NCBI GenBank assembly: GCA_044226485.1
Contig: JBGAGY010000017.1
Coordinates: 57,601 to 121,600 of the forward strand
Length of the DNA: 64,000 nt
Reading direction: 5' to 3'
Origin: UBA6663 sp044226485
GTDB lineage: Bacteria; Chloroflexota; Anaerolineae; Anaerolineales; UBA6663
A model generated the notes under the pieces. The model was not told where the DNA came from, did not search any database, and worked only from the letters and a program-made list of their open reading frames with translations. The position numbers and the translations under genes were made by a program. The stretch's first letter is position 1; every line of letters begins with the position of its first letter. Shown piece by piece: positions 8,900-18,109 of this stretch.

Positions 8900-10147
8900 T
8901 TACCTGTCCACATCCCCGAGCACGATGTCGATGCTGCCGATGACGGCGACGACGTCGGCGATGAAATGGCCCTTGGTCATCAACGGCAGCGCCTGCAGGT
9001 TGATGAAGGACGGCGTGCGGAAGTGCACGCGGTGCGGCTTCGGCCCGCCGTTGCCGGCGAGGAAGACGCCCAGCTCGCCGCGCGGCGACTCGGTGGCCGC
9101 GTACACCTGGCCGACCGGCGCCGGGAAGCCCTCGGTCCACAGCTTGAAGTGGTGGATCAGCGCCTCCATGCTGCGGCCGATCTCGGCTCGCGGCGGCGGC
9201 GCCACCTTGCGGTCGTCGGTGATCACCGGCGCGCCGGCCAGCTTCTTCAGCCGGTCGACGGCCTGGCGCACGATCTTGAGCGATTCGCGCATCTCGAGCA
9301 TGCGCACCCAATAGCGGTCATAGACGTCGCCGTGCTTGCCGACGGGGACGTCGAACGAGTAGGTCTCGTAGCCCGAGTAGGGCATCAGCTTGCGGATGTC
9401 GAACGGCACGCCCGAGCCACGCAGCGAGCCGCCGGTCAGGCCCCAGTCCAGCGCCTGTTCGCCGCTGATCACGCCGATGCCCTGCGTGCGGTCGATCCAG
9501 ATGGGGTTATTGCGCGTCATCACCTCGTAGTCGTCGAGGTGCGGCGGCAGGTACTCGAGGAAGGCTTCGACCTTCTCGATGAAGGTCGGCGTGACGTCGC
9601 GCCACAGGCCGCCCGGCCTGAAGTACGAGGTCATCATGCGCTGGCCTGAGATGTCCTCGAAGATCTCGAGGATGTGCTCGCGTTCGCGCACGCACCAGAA
9701 CAGCATGGATTGGATGGCGATGTCGAGCGTGTGAGTGCCGAGCCAGATCAGATGCGAGGCGATGCGCTGCAGCTCGGCAAGGATCACGCGGATCACCTGG
9801 GCGCGTTCGGGCACCGTCGTGCCCATGAGCTTCTCGATCGCCAGACAGTACGTCAGGTTATTACCCATGTTGTTCAGGTAATCCAGACGGTCGGTCATGA
9901 CCAGGGCCTTGGTGTAGGTCTTGGCCTCCATGTTCTTCTCAATGCCCGTGTGCAGGAAGCCGATGTCGGGAACGGTGTTGACCAGGATCTCGCCGTCGAG
10001 CTCGACGATCAGGCGCAGCACGCCGTGGGTCGACGGGTGCTGGGGGCCCATGTTGAGCACCATCGTCTCGCCGGTCAACGCGCGCGGCGAGAAGAGATGC
10101 TTGAGCTCGTCGAGTGTGGCTTCGAGGAGTTGCGGGTTGTTGGTCAT
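8900..10147 (-). CDS. nuoD: NADH-quinone oxidoreductase subunit D
   Basis: The 49-kDa subunit of complex I, which with NuoB lines the quinone-reduction site. It is 415 residues, a normal length, and derived from the large subunit of [NiFe] hydrogenases but without the Ni ligands. Conserved stretches are MGPQHPSTHGVLRLIVELDGE, DIGFLHTGIEKNMEAKTY, RIASHLIWLGTHTLDI and the C-terminal GDVDR. The gap to nuoC holds a strong inverted repeat. No strong Shine-Dalgarno is seen. Confidence 0.96.
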   Translation of the reverse strand: MTNNPQLLEATLDELKHLFSPRALTGETMVLNMGPQHPSTHGVLRLIVELDGEILVNTVPDIGFLHTGIEKNMEAKTYTKALVMTDRLDYLNNMGNNLTYCLAIEKLMGTTVPERAQVIRVILAELQRIASHLIWLGTHTLDIAIQSMLFWCVREREHILEIFEDISGQRMMTSYFRPGGLWRDVTPTFIEKVEAFLEYLPPHLDDYEVMTRNNPIWIDRTQGIGVISGEQALDWGLTGGSLRGSGVPFDIRKLMPYSGYETYSFDVPVGKHGDVYDRYWVRMLEMRESLKIVRQAVDRLKKLAGAPVITDDRKVAPPPRAEIGRSMEALIHHFKLWTEGFPAPVGQVYAATESPRGELGVFLAGNGGPKPHRVHFRTPSFINLQALPLMTKGHFIADVVAVIGSIDIVLGDVDR

Positions 10148-10154
10148 CTTGGCA

Positions 10155-10247
10155 AGGCGTCGGGTATCAGGCGTCAGGCGTCAGCGGCGCCGCCGCGAGA
10201 GGTCGCGGTAGCGTGAGCTGACGCCTGACGCCTGACGCCTGATGCCT
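10155..10247. repeat. Heptamer-phased inverted repeat, nuoC-nuoD gap
   Basis: Arms 10155-10185 and 10217-10247 (31 nt, few mismatches) are tandem GGCGTCA words facing tandem TGACGCC words. Inside is a small hairpin, CCGCGA-gagg-TCGCGG. The right arm overlaps the nuoC stop. The same word recurs inside dnaG (27546) and at the end of the PBP gene (59421). Confidence 0.9.
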
Positions 10248-10767
10248 ACTCCTTCGCATACGGCTTCTTCTGATCGATCGAGTCGTAGTTGAACGTGAAC
10301 TGGACCTCTTCGTAGCCCAGCGGATAGTCTTTGCGCAGGGGGTGGCCCTGCCAGTCGGAAGGCATCAGGATGCGGCGCGGGTCGGGATGGCCCGTGAACG
10401 TGATGCCGAACATGTCGAGCAACTCGCGCTCCTGCCAGTTCGCGGCCGGGTAGACCGAAGTGCAGGTCTCCAGGGTCGGGGTTTCTCCGCCGACGGCTGT
10501 CTTGACCCGCAGGCTCAGCGGCTCGAGCAGGTTGCGGATCTGGTAGCAGACTTTGAAGCGCGGCTCGTCCGGATAATCGTCGTAGGCCGTCAGGTCGGCC
10601 AGGAAGCGGAAGTTGAGGGACGGCGTCTCACGCAGATGGCGGAGCACGTCGACGACGTGCGCCGGCGACACAACGATTGTCGTCTCGCCGCGGAACGTCT
10701 CGACAGCCTCGATGGCGTCGCCGAATTTAGTCTTGAGCGCCTGCGTGGTTTGCTCGAGTGTCGTCAT
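10246..10767 (-). CDS. nuoC: NADH-quinone oxidoreductase subunit C
   Basis: The 30-kDa peripheral subunit of complex I, 173 residues. The signature ERELLDMFGITFTGHPDPRR and the C-terminal LPSDWQGHPLRKDYPLGYE (here MPSDW) identify it. The ATG at 10767 follows the nuoB stop at 10770 with almost no gap, so translation is probably coupled. It is separate from nuoD here, whereas the two are fused in some bacteria. Confidence 0.96.
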   Translation of the reverse strand: MTTLEQTTQALKTKFGDAIEAVETFRGETTIVVSPAHVVDVLRHLRETPSLNFRFLADLTAYDDYPDEPRFKVCYQIRNLLEPLSLRVKTAVGGETPTLETCTSVYPAANWQERELLDMFGITFTGHPDPRRILMPSDWQGHPLRKDYPLGYEEVQFTFNYDSIDQKKPYAKE

Positions 10768-10769
10768 AG

Positions 10770-11255
10770 TTACGCCCAGGTCTTGAGCTTTTCCTTCTTG
10801 ACCTTTTCGTGCAGCGTCAGAACGCCGTAGATCAGGGCCTCAGGGCGCGGCGGGCAGCCGGAGACGTACACGTCGACCGGCACGACCTCATCGACGCCCT
10901 GGACGATGGCGTAGTTATTGAAGACGCCGCCGCAAGACGCACAGTCGCCCATGGCGATCACCCACTTCGGATCAGGCATCTGATCGTAGAGGCGGCGCAC
11001 GACGGGCGCCATCTTGCGGCTGACGCGGCCGGCCACGATCATCAGGTCCGACTGACGGGGCGAGGCGCGCATGAGCTCCATGCCGAAGCGCGACATATCG
11101 TTCTGCGGCGCCGAGATCGCGCCGATCATCTCGATGGCGCAGCAGGCCAGGCCGAACAGCATCGGCCACATCGAGCCGGTGCGGCCCCAATTCACCGCCG
11201 TTTCGAGCGACGTCGTCACGACCCCAAGGTTGCCGAGTTTTTGCTCAAGACCCAT
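10770..11255 (-). CDS. nuoB: NADH-quinone oxidoreductase subunit B
   Basis: The subunit holding cluster N2, the last iron-sulfur centre before quinone. Ligands are visible in FGLACCAIEM (tandem Cys), GDCASCGGVF and VSGCPPRPE. The 161 residues fit the family. The start is supported by TGAGGTGA upstream of the ATG at 11255. The gap to nuoA (about 190 bp) has direct repeats rather than the usual inverted repeat. Confidence 0.96.
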   Translation of the reverse strand: MGLEQKLGNLGVVTTSLETAVNWGRTGSMWPMLFGLACCAIEMIGAISAPQNDMSRFGMELMRASPRQSDLMIVAGRVSRKMAPVVRRLYDQMPDPKWVIAMGDCASCGGVFNNYAIVQGVDEVVPVDVYVSGCPPRPEALIYGVLTLHEKVKKEKLKTWA

Positions 11256-11385
11256 CGTTCATCACCTCAGCCGCAGGCGAGGCCCGAACCGCACGCCTCG
11301 CCCTCTATAGCCCTTGCTTTGCACTCGCCCTTGATCAACCTGCCCATCGGCATCGGCGCCTTGGCGCCTTGGCGCCTCTATGCCT

Positions 11386-11444
11386 CGTACGGGCGCACAT
11401 ACGTCGTACGGCCCACGCAATCGTCGTACGGGCAACGCATGCGT
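11386..11444. repeat. Tandem 19/20-bp repeat, nuoA-nuoB gap
   Basis: Three degenerate copies of about 20 bp, each starting CGTACGG and ending in CGT. The last runs into GCATGCGTCGCCC, which recurs at 54970. Just before it, GGCGCCTT-like octamers are repeated three times (about 11356-11379). The gap 11256-11449 holds nothing else recognised. Confidence 0.7.
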
Positions 11445-11449
11445 CGCCC

Positions 11450-11806
11450 CTATTCCCACTCGAACGCACCCTTGCGCCAGGCCCAGAGATAGCCGACAAG
11501 CAGGATGCCGATGAAGACCAGCATCTGGACGAAGCCATACACGCCCAACTGCTGGAAGGTCACAGCCCACGGCAGGAAGAAGACCACTTCGATGTCGAAC
11601 AGGATGAAGAGCACCGCAATCAGGTAGAAACGCACGGGCATGCGTCGGACCGAGGGGCCCAGGGTGCGCATACCGGATTCGTACGGATCCAGCTTCTTGC
11701 GGGTGGGCCGGTGTGGCCCGAAAACGGTTCCGATGACGGTGACCAGAATTGCCAACAAGACGGCAAGAGTCACCAGGACAGCGATAGGAAGATAGTCGTT
11801 TGGCAT
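11450..11806 (-). CDS. nuoA: NADH-quinone oxidoreductase subunit A
   Basis: First gene of the complex I operon, 118 residues, three transmembrane helices. Family signatures are KLDPYESGMRTLGPSVRRMPVRFYLIAVLFILFDIEVVFFLPWA, of which the stretch around residues 41-85 is seen in order. The start at 11806 gives MPNDYLPIAVLVTL. No clear ribosome-binding site is present. A likely extended -10 lies about 40 bp upstream, so this is where operon transcription probably begins. Confidence 0.95.
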   Translation of the reverse strand: MPNDYLPIAVLVTLAVLLAILVTVIGTVFGPHRPTRKKLDPYESGMRTLGPSVRRMPVRFYLIAVLFILFDIEVVFFLPWAVTFQQLGVYGFVQMLVFIGILLVGYLWAWRKGAFEWE

Positions 11807-11846
11807 CGGTTTGTCAGCAAATCACGCTGATCTGGCGGGTCTGCGA

Positions 11847-11852
11847 ATTTTA
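11847..11852 (-). promoter_or_regulatory. Putative extended -10 for the nuo operon
   Basis: On the minus strand TGATAAAAT forms a TGn-extended -10 element. Transcription would start near 11840, leaving a leader of about 34 nt. The -35 position shows only a weak match. Confidence 0.45.
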
Positions 11853-11959
11853 TCACAATCGCATTTCCGCCAGAAGGAGTATTCATACAATGAAACTAGG
11901 AATTGCCTTGGAAGCCTCTACTGGGCCGCCATTATTTACATAATCAATGCGCAGTGGTA

Positions 11960-12757
11960 TCAAAGACCGGCGAGCAGGTCGTCCTCCAGGGGTTGGGGCA
12001 TCGGTAGCCCAGAGAGCGTCTCGGCCCAGATGAACCGCTCGACGCCGAACAGCTGACTGCGCTCAGGTTCCGGAATCGACGTCGTGAAGGTCTTGGGCTC
12101 GCCGTTTTCGTCGAAATCGAACTGCGAGCGGTGGCAGGCCAGCGCGCGCAGCTTCAGACCGAGATATTCGCTGACGTCGATGAGGGTCGAAATCTGCTCG
12201 TCGGGCACCCCGACGAAGCCGAGCTGCTGACCACGGATGTCGGCCCGGCGATCGCGAAAAGCCGCCAGGCTCTGGCCGAAGCTGCGCGGCGTGGCGAAGT
12301 AGTAGAGCTTGCGGGGCGCCGCCTCGCCCATGACCAGGCGGGCTTTGGCGACCGCGCGTGTCACGAACGCGCTGACGGCGATGTGGTCGTGGTGGCCATA
12401 GCCGCCACCGGGGTCGTGCGTGATGACGATGTCGGGTCGCAGGGCCAGGAACAGGCCGAGGACCCGCTCGGCTGCTTCTTCTACAGGGACGTGGTCGAGT
12501 TCGCCGTCCTGAAGGCCGAGCACGATGGGCGGCTCGAGGCCGAGCGTGGCGCAGGAGGCCGCCAGTTCTTGTTGGCGGACGAGGCCGAGGGTCTCGGGGG
12601 TGGCAGCGTCGTTCTTGATCTTGGCGTCGACGCCGTCGCCGCGCGTCGAGCAGACCACGATGACACGATGGCCAGCGGCCCTGTAACGCGCCAGGGTGCC
12701 GCCTGCCGAAAGCTCGTCATCGGGATGGGCAACGATCGAGATGAGGGTCTTGGGCAT
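11960..12757 (-). CDS. PIG-L/LmbE family deacetylase
   Basis: Zinc-dependent N-deacetylase family (LmbE, MshB, BshB, PIG-L); the substrate is probably an N-acetylated sugar conjugate but cannot be named. The metal motif AHPDDE is at residues 10-15, and the third ligand region HDPGGGYGHHDH lies mid-protein. Length is about 265 residues. I start at the ATG at 12757, not 12766, because a perfect TATAAT lies 7 bp upstream, which implies leaderless translation. It stands alone between the nuo operon and the propeller cluster, with a palindrome immediately upstream. Confidence 0.85.
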   Translation of the reverse strand: MPKTLISIVAHPDDELSAGGTLARYRAAGHRVIVVCSTRGDGVDAKIKNDAATPETLGLVRQQELAASCATLGLEPPIVLGLQDGELDHVPVEEAAERVLGLFLALRPDIVITHDPGGGYGHHDHIAVSAFVTRAVAKARLVMGEAAPRKLYYFATPRSFGQSLAAFRDRRADIRGQQLGFVGVPDEQISTLIDVSEYLGLKLRALACHRSQFDFDENGEPKTFTTSIPEPERSQLFGVERFIWAETLSGLPMPQPLEDDLLAGL

Positions 12758-12764
12758 AGCGCGC

Positions 12765-12770
12765 ATTATA
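12765..12770 (-). promoter_or_regulatory. TATAAT -10, leaderless promoter of the deacetylase
   Basis: TATAAT on the minus strand is separated from the ATG at 12757 by 7 nt, so transcription would start at or next to the start codon. The -35 region falls inside the palindrome at 12779-12819. Confidence 0.7.
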
Positions 12771-12778
12771 CGCGCTCG

Positions 12779-12819
12779 ACATCGGGAGATATTGGGACAC
12801 TCCCGATATCTCCCGATGT
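12779..12819. repeat. Palindrome upstream of the deacetylase gene
   Basis: Arms 12779-12797 and 12801-12819, 18 of 19 pairs, 3-nt loop. The words ATCGGGA and CCCGATGT are shared with the long palindromes at 29087 and 34082. It lies between the propeller cluster's last stop and the deacetylase promoter, so it could act on either. Confidence 0.85.
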
Positions 12820-12829
12820 ACCCCGGGCG

Positions 12830-14653
12830 TTATTGCCGCTGCAGCGCCGGTAACAGAACTTTATAGAAGGGCGCGTAGTTTTCTCCAGCCGCGTAGCTGC
12901 CGTTCCCGGCGCCGACGCCGCCCAACGGGTTCAGCCCGGCGTCGACGATGCTGTCATCATCGACGAGGTCGAGGCGGATCGGCCCTGCGCCTGGCCCGCG
13001 CACCACCGTCGCCGTGTACGTCGCGCCCGAGCCGCTGACGCCGCTCAGGCTGCCGGCCGTCGGCACGAAGTCGCTCACGTCGACGCCGGTCACGGGCTCC
13101 GAGAACGTGATCACGAAATGCACGCTGGTCAACGCGTTCGGCTCCGGGTCGGCTCGCACAATTGAGCTCACAGAGGGCGGCGAGGAGTCGGCCGGGATGC
13201 CGTAGACGGCGACTCGATCGGCCTGGCTGATCACGACGCCGTTGTTGTTGACATCAAAGAACGGCCCGCCGACATAAAGGTTGCTGCCGCCGCTGGCCAG
13301 AGCCCAAACAGAGTCGCCCAAAGCGCCGCCGCCAGCTCCGTTAGAGCCCAGGCCGTGCCAGGCGGACCCATCCCACCGCGCCACATACGCACCCGTCGAG
13401 TCGGGCACGCCCTGATTGTTCAGGCTCGTGAAGTACCCGCCGGCGTAGAGGTCAGTGCCGTTCACGGCAAAGGATGTCACGCGTTGATTGAGCGAACCAA
13501 CGCCACCGCCATTGCCGCCTAACGCGGACCAATGTGCCCCGTCCCATTTGGCCACGTAATCGGCCTCGGGCACGTGCACGGCCCCATCGTACACATCGTT
13601 GAAGTTGCCGCCGACATAGATGTCGCTCCCAAGGCGGGTCAGCGCCATCACCGGCGCGTTCAAAGCCCCACTGGTTCCGCCGGGCCCGGCGCCCACCGCG
13701 CTCCAGTGCGAGCCGTTCCAGCGCGCGATGTAGTCGACGTCGAGCAGTGTGCTCGCGCCGTCGCGAACGTCGCTGAAGCTGCCACCGACGAGGACGTCAG
13801 TGCCGTCCATCAGCAACGCATAGACGTAGTTGCCGAGCGAACCGTTGCCGGCGCCGTTGTTGCCCAGGCTCGACCAGTTCGCGCCATCCCATTTGGCGAC
13901 GTAGTCGGCGCTCCACAGTTGCGTGCCGGCGTTGTCGACGTCGATGAAGCCGCCGCCGACGTAGAGATCCTGGCCGCTCAAGGCCAGCGCGATGACCGTG
14001 CCGTTCAGCGAGCCGTTGCCGCCTGTGCCGCTGCCGACCGCCGACCAGTGCGTCCCGTCCCACTTCGCCAGATAGTCGGCCGCATCGAGCACGACGCCGC
14101 CGTCGTTGACGTTCGTGAAGCTGCCGCCCACGTACAGCACGCCGCCTGAGACAAGCAGCGCATCGACATAGCCGTTCAGCGAGCCATTGGGCGTGCCGGC
14201 GCCGTTGCCGCTCAGCGCCGTGAAGGTGGATCCGTCCCACTTGACGATGTAATCGGCGGCGGTCAGGCCGGCGGCGTTCAAGAAGTAGCCGCCGATGTAC
14301 ACGTTGCTGCCATCGACAGCGATGGCGCTGACGGCGTTGGACAGGTTTCCGCCTGTGGGTCCCAGCTTTTCCCATTGACCCGCGGCAGCCTGCGCGCCGA
14401 TGTCCGTCGGCCCTTCTAACGCCGGCGCAAAGACCGGCCCGCGACGGGCATCGAGCGATACGTTCCAGCCCTCGACCGACAACGCGCCATCGAATCCGCT
14501 GCCAGCGTTCAGCGTGCCGTCAGCGTTCAGCAGCTCGGCTGGCAGGCGCGTGTGACTGCCAGACTTGACATCCGCCGCGAGAGCCATCGGAACAGACGGG
14601 AGAGGCCCAAGGGCCAACACGATCATCAAGAGAGTGCGCACCAAAGTCTTCAT
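12830..14653 (-). CDS. Exported beta-propeller protein, seven repeats
   Basis: A secreted protein of 607 residues with an N-terminal signal peptide (MKTLVRTLLMIVLALGPLPS) and cleavage near ALAAD. Seven repeats of about 60 residues follow, each with Y-V-G-G-x-F, A-D-Y-x-A-K-W-D-G and W-S-x-L/V-G. The last ends in ADRVAVYGI instead of WDG. Seven repeats suggest one seven-bladed propeller. One Ig-like domain (VHFVITFSEPVTGVDVSDF) and the tail YKVLLPALQRQ end it. It is the third paralogue in the run; the gap to the next gene is 18 bp. The binding target is unknown; a surface role is inference. Confidence 0.8.
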   Translation of the reverse strand: MKTLVRTLLMIVLALGPLPSVPMALAADVKSGSHTRLPAELLNADGTLNAGSGFDGALSVEGWNVSLDARRGPVFAPALEGPTDIGAQAAAGQWEKLGPTGGNLSNAVSAIAVDGSNVYIGGYFLNAAGLTAADYIVKWDGSTFTALSGNGAGTPNGSLNGYVDALLVSGGVLYVGGSFTNVNDGGVVLDAADYLAKWDGTHWSAVGSGTGGNGSLNGTVIALALSGQDLYVGGGFIDVDNAGTQLWSADYVAKWDGANWSSLGNNGAGNGSLGNYVYALLMDGTDVLVGGSFSDVRDGASTLLDVDYIARWNGSHWSAVGAGPGGTSGALNAPVMALTRLGSDIYVGGNFNDVYDGAVHVPEADYVAKWDGAHWSALGGNGGGVGSLNQRVTSFAVNGTDLYAGGYFTSLNNQGVPDSTGAYVARWDGSAWHGLGSNGAGGGALGDSVWALASGGSNLYVGGPFFDVNNNGVVISQADRVAVYGIPADSSPPSVSSIVRADPEPNALTSVHFVITFSEPVTGVDVSDFVPTAGSLSGVSGSGATYTATVVRGPGAGPIRLDLVDDDSIVDAGLNPLGGVGAGNGSYAAGENYAPFYKVLLPALQRQ

Positions 14654-14671
14654 GGCTGTTTGCTTTCGCGG

Positions 14672-17600
14672 TCAACGTCGAAGGAGCGGCAGATACACCC
14701 AGCGATCGCGCACGTTGTAGGTCTCGCCGGTCGAGAAATCTCCGTTCTGGTACCCGGGCCCGCCCAGCGCGTTGAACGGGTCATCGCGGATCGTGTCGTT
14801 GTCGATCAGATCGAGGCGCAGCGTGCCCGACCCTGCGCCGGTCGAAACCGTGACGGTGTAGGTCGCCCCGGAGCCGCTCACGCCCGTCACCGTCGCGCCC
14901 GTCAGGCCGTCAACCGTTGCAACGAAGTCGCTGACGGCGACGTTTGACACGGACCTGGAGAACGTCACAAGGAAGGCGACAACGTCGGCCCGGGTGGGAT
15001 TTGGATCGACGCGGGTGATGCTACTGACCACCGGGTAGCCCCTGTCGATGGTGTAGACCTCGCCAGCCGTGAAGCTGCCGTTGCCCTGGCCGACACCACC
15101 AAGCGGCTGCAGAGAGGCATCCAGAATGGTGTCGTTGTCGACGACGTCGAGACGCAGGGTGCCTGAGGAACCCGTGCCGACGTTCACCATGACCGTGTAC
15201 GCCGTGCCCGAACCACCCACCGAGTTGATCGAGGAGCCGGTGAGCCCCGTCGTCGTGATGGCGAAGTCGGCTGCGTCGACGCCCGTGACCGACTTCGAGA
15301 ATTGCACGCCGTACTGCACGATGTCACCGCCGATCGGATTGATGTTGCCACGCAGAACCTGGTAGACCGCGGGTGCCGGGGTAGGCGCCTGCAACCCGTA
15401 CGTCGCCAGATAATCGGCCGGCTTGACCACATCGGTGCCGCCGTTCAGGACATTGGTGAAGAAGCCGCCGACCAGCAGGTCAGTGCTTCGCACCCCCAGG
15501 GCAAACACCGTGTCGGACAGCGAGCCAACGGTCTGTCCATTGGCGCCCAACGGGGTCCAATCAGTTCCGTCCCAGCGGGCGACGTAGTCGGCGGCGGGCA
15601 GCGCGACGCCATTCCAGACGTTTGTGAAGCTGCCCCCTACATACACCTTGCCCCCCACCACGGCGATGGCGTTAACGCTGCTATTGAACGCAGAGGCGCC
15701 GCTGCCGACAGCCGACCAGTGGGATCCATTCCACAGGGCGAAGTAGTCCGCATTCAACATGGGCGTGCCCTGATCGTTGACGTCGGTGAACGCTCCGCCC
15801 ACATAGACATTCGTGCCGTCAAGCGCGATGGCGCTGACCGAATCGTTCAAAGCGCCATTGCCGGATCCGTTATCTCCGAGCGCGGCCCAATGCGACCCGT
15901 TCCAGGTGGCGATGTAATCGGCGGCGTTCAACACAGAGCCGCCGTCGTTGATATCGGTGAATCCTCCGCCGACGTAAAGCGTCGAACCGCTGACCGTCAG
16001 CGATCCCACCCATCCGCTGCCGAGGGCGCCATCACCGGCGCCATTGCTTCCCAGGGCCGACCAGTTGGTGCCATCCCAACGCGCGATGCGATCGGCGGCA
16101 TTGAGGACGACACCGTTGTTGTTGACATCCGTAAAGCTGCCGCCCACGTAGAGCGTGCTTCCAGACGCCGCCAGGGAATTGACGTGTTGGCTGGTCGCAA
16201 TGGATCCATCGCCGGCGCCGTTGCTTCCCAGGGCAGACCAATGAGCGCCGTCCCAACGCGCAATGTGGTCCGCGGCGTTGAGCGCGACACCCCCATCGTT
16301 GACGTTGAGGAAATCTCCGCCTACGTACAGGTAAGGGCTGATCCACGCCAGGCTGGTGACGCGCCCGCGCAGAGAGCCATCACCCGCGCCATCGCCGCCG
16401 AGGGCAGACCAGTTGGCGCCATCCCACTTGACCACATAGTCTGCGCTTGGAAGGTTGATGCCGTGATTTGACACGTTTTGAAAGTAACCGCCCACGTAAA
16501 CATCTGTGCCATTGACCAGGATGGCATAGACCGCACTTCCGGTGTAACCGTTGACCAAAGCGCCATTCGGCTCGTCGCCCAGGGCGGACCAATGAGTGCC
16601 GCTCCAGGTTGCGAGGTAATCGGCCTGCGGCAACGTCACGCCTCCATCACTCAGATCGAAGAAACCGCCCCCGACAAACAGTTGCCCGCCCGCCTGTGCG
16701 ATCGCCATGACAATATGGGCGCCTGTCGGCGGGATCGATCCATTGCCCGAGCCGTTCGTGCCGATGGCCGACCAATTGGAGCCATCCCAGTGCGCGACAT
16801 AGTCGGCTGCCCCAAGCACCGTGCCGTTGTTGTTGACGTTCGTGAACGATCCACCCGCATAGATATCAGTGCCGTTCACCCAGATCGCATAGACGGCGTT
16901 GTTCAATGCGCCATTTCCGGCGCCGTTGCTGCCGATCGCAGACCAGTGTGTCCCATCCCAGCGAGCCAGATAGTCGGCAGCGCCGAGCACGTTGCCGCCG
17001 TCACTGACGTCCAGGAAGAGCCCTCCGACGTAGAGGGTGCTGCCCGACACCGCCAATGCCCAGACAAAGCCGCCCGAGATCGAGCCGTTGCCGGCGCCGT
17101 CACTGCTCAGGGCTGACCAATGCGTGCCATCCCATCGGGTGATGTAGTCGGCCGCGTTCAACACCACGCCGTTGTCGTTGACGTTCGTGAAGGCGCCGCC
17201 CACATAGAGCGTGTTTCCGATCAGCGCAAGCGCATAGGGATTCGATCCGATCGAACCCTGACCGGCGCCGTTACTGCTGAGCGACGACCAGTTGGCGCCG
17301 TCCCACTGGGCCACGTAATCGGCCGCCGTGAGCACCGATCCGCCGTTGTTGACGTCAGTGAAATAGCCGCCGACGTATACGGTCGAGCCATTGACGGCCA
17401 GCGACGTCACGCTGCCGGTGAGCGAACTTCCTCCCGCTCCGTTGCCGCCCAGGCCGGACCAATGCGTGCCATCCCACCTGGCCACATAAGCCGTGCCTGC
17501 CACAGGCGTGATGGAGCCATCTGTGGCCCCCGTAAACGAACCCCCGACGTACAACGTGGACCCGCTCAGGGCAAGGGCATACACTGTGTTGTTGAGCGAG

Positions 17601-18091
17601 CCATGGCCATTCCCATCGTTGCCCAGCGCCGACCAGTTCGACCCATCCCACTTCGCCACGTAGTCGGCTGCGCTGAGACTGGCTACATCCGTGAGATCGC
17701 CGCCGACGTAGACATCGGTGCCCGACACGACGATCGCGCGAACGTACCCGTCCACAGATCCGCCGCCATCGCCCAGCGCTCCCCATTCGTCAAGTCCCGG
17801 GGCCGCCGTCAAATCCTGTTGGCCCCTGCCTGTCGTGTCGAAGATAGGCCCCCGGCGCGGGTCGAGACTCACGTTCCAGCCCGTCAGATCAAGCGCGCCG
17901 CTGAAACCGGGCACCAGATGGAGTGAGCCATCGACGTTCAGCATTCCATCAGGCAAGACGCCGCGCGCTGCCCTGGACTCGTTGGGCACAATCGGCGCTT
18001 GCGCCTGAGCCGGCAGAGCCACGCCCGGCGCACCGACACAAACGACAAACGCCATCGCCACCGAAGAGAGTGATTGCACAAGAGTTTTCAT
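14672..18091 (-). CDS. Exported beta-propeller protein, fourteen repeats (copy A)
   Basis: 1139 residues: signal peptide (MKTLVQSLSSVAMAFVVCVG), a conserved pre-repeat block containing GWNVSLDPRRGPIFD, then fourteen repeats of the Y-V-G-G / A-D-Y / W-D-G type. Repeat 7 is irregular (LGDEPNGALVNG) and repeat 14 ends in ADYLATYGL. This fits two seven-bladed propellers in tandem. Two Ig-like domains of about 95 residues follow (FSKSVTGVDAADF and FSRSVSNVAVSDF), then the tail WVYLPLLRR. It matches the next gene repeat for repeat, so the pair arose by whole-gene duplication. Function is not recognised; cell-surface adhesion or ligand binding is a guess. Confidence 0.8.
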   Translation of the reverse strand: MKTLVQSLSSVAMAFVVCVGAPGVALPAQAQAPIVPNESRAARGVLPDGMLNVDGSLHLVPGFSGALDLTGWNVSLDPRRGPIFDTTGRGQQDLTAAPGLDEWGALGDGGGSVDGYVRAIVVSGTDVYVGGDLTDVASLSAADYVAKWDGSNWSALGNDGNGHGSLNNTVYALALSGSTLYVGGSFTGATDGSITPVAGTAYVARWDGTHWSGLGGNGAGGSSLTGSVTSLAVNGSTVYVGGYFTDVNNGGSVLTAADYVAQWDGANWSSLSSNGAGQGSIGSNPYALALIGNTLYVGGAFTNVNDNGVVLNAADYITRWDGTHWSALSSDGAGNGSISGGFVWALAVSGSTLYVGGLFLDVSDGGNVLGAADYLARWDGTHWSAIGSNGAGNGALNNAVYAIWVNGTDIYAGGSFTNVNNNGTVLGAADYVAHWDGSNWSAIGTNGSGNGSIPPTGAHIVMAIAQAGGQLFVGGGFFDLSDGGVTLPQADYLATWSGTHWSALGDEPNGALVNGYTGSAVYAILVNGTDVYVGGYFQNVSNHGINLPSADYVVKWDGANWSALGGDGAGDGSLRGRVTSLAWISPYLYVGGDFLNVNDGGVALNAADHIARWDGAHWSALGSNGAGDGSIATSQHVNSLAASGSTLYVGGSFTDVNNNGVVLNAADRIARWDGTNWSALGSNGAGDGALGSGWVGSLTVSGSTLYVGGGFTDINDGGSVLNAADYIATWNGSHWAALGDNGSGNGALNDSVSAIALDGTNVYVGGAFTDVNDQGTPMLNADYFALWNGSHWSAVGSGASAFNSSVNAIAVVGGKVYVGGSFTNVWNGVALPAADYVARWDGTDWTPLGANGQTVGSLSDTVFALGVRSTDLLVGGFFTNVLNGGTDVVKPADYLATYGLQAPTPAPAVYQVLRGNINPIGGDIVQYGVQFSKSVTGVDAADFAITTTGLTGSSINSVGGSGTAYTVMVNVGTGSSGTLRLDVVDNDTILDASLQPLGGVGQGNGSFTAGEVYTIDRGYPVVSSITRVDPNPTRADVVAFLVTFSRSVSNVAVSDFVATVDGLTGATVTGVSGSGATYTVTVSTGAGSGTLRLDLIDNDTIRDDPFNALGGPGYQNGDFSTGETYNVRDRWVYLPLLRR

Positions 18092-18109
18092 CCGTTGATC
18101 CTTTCGCGG

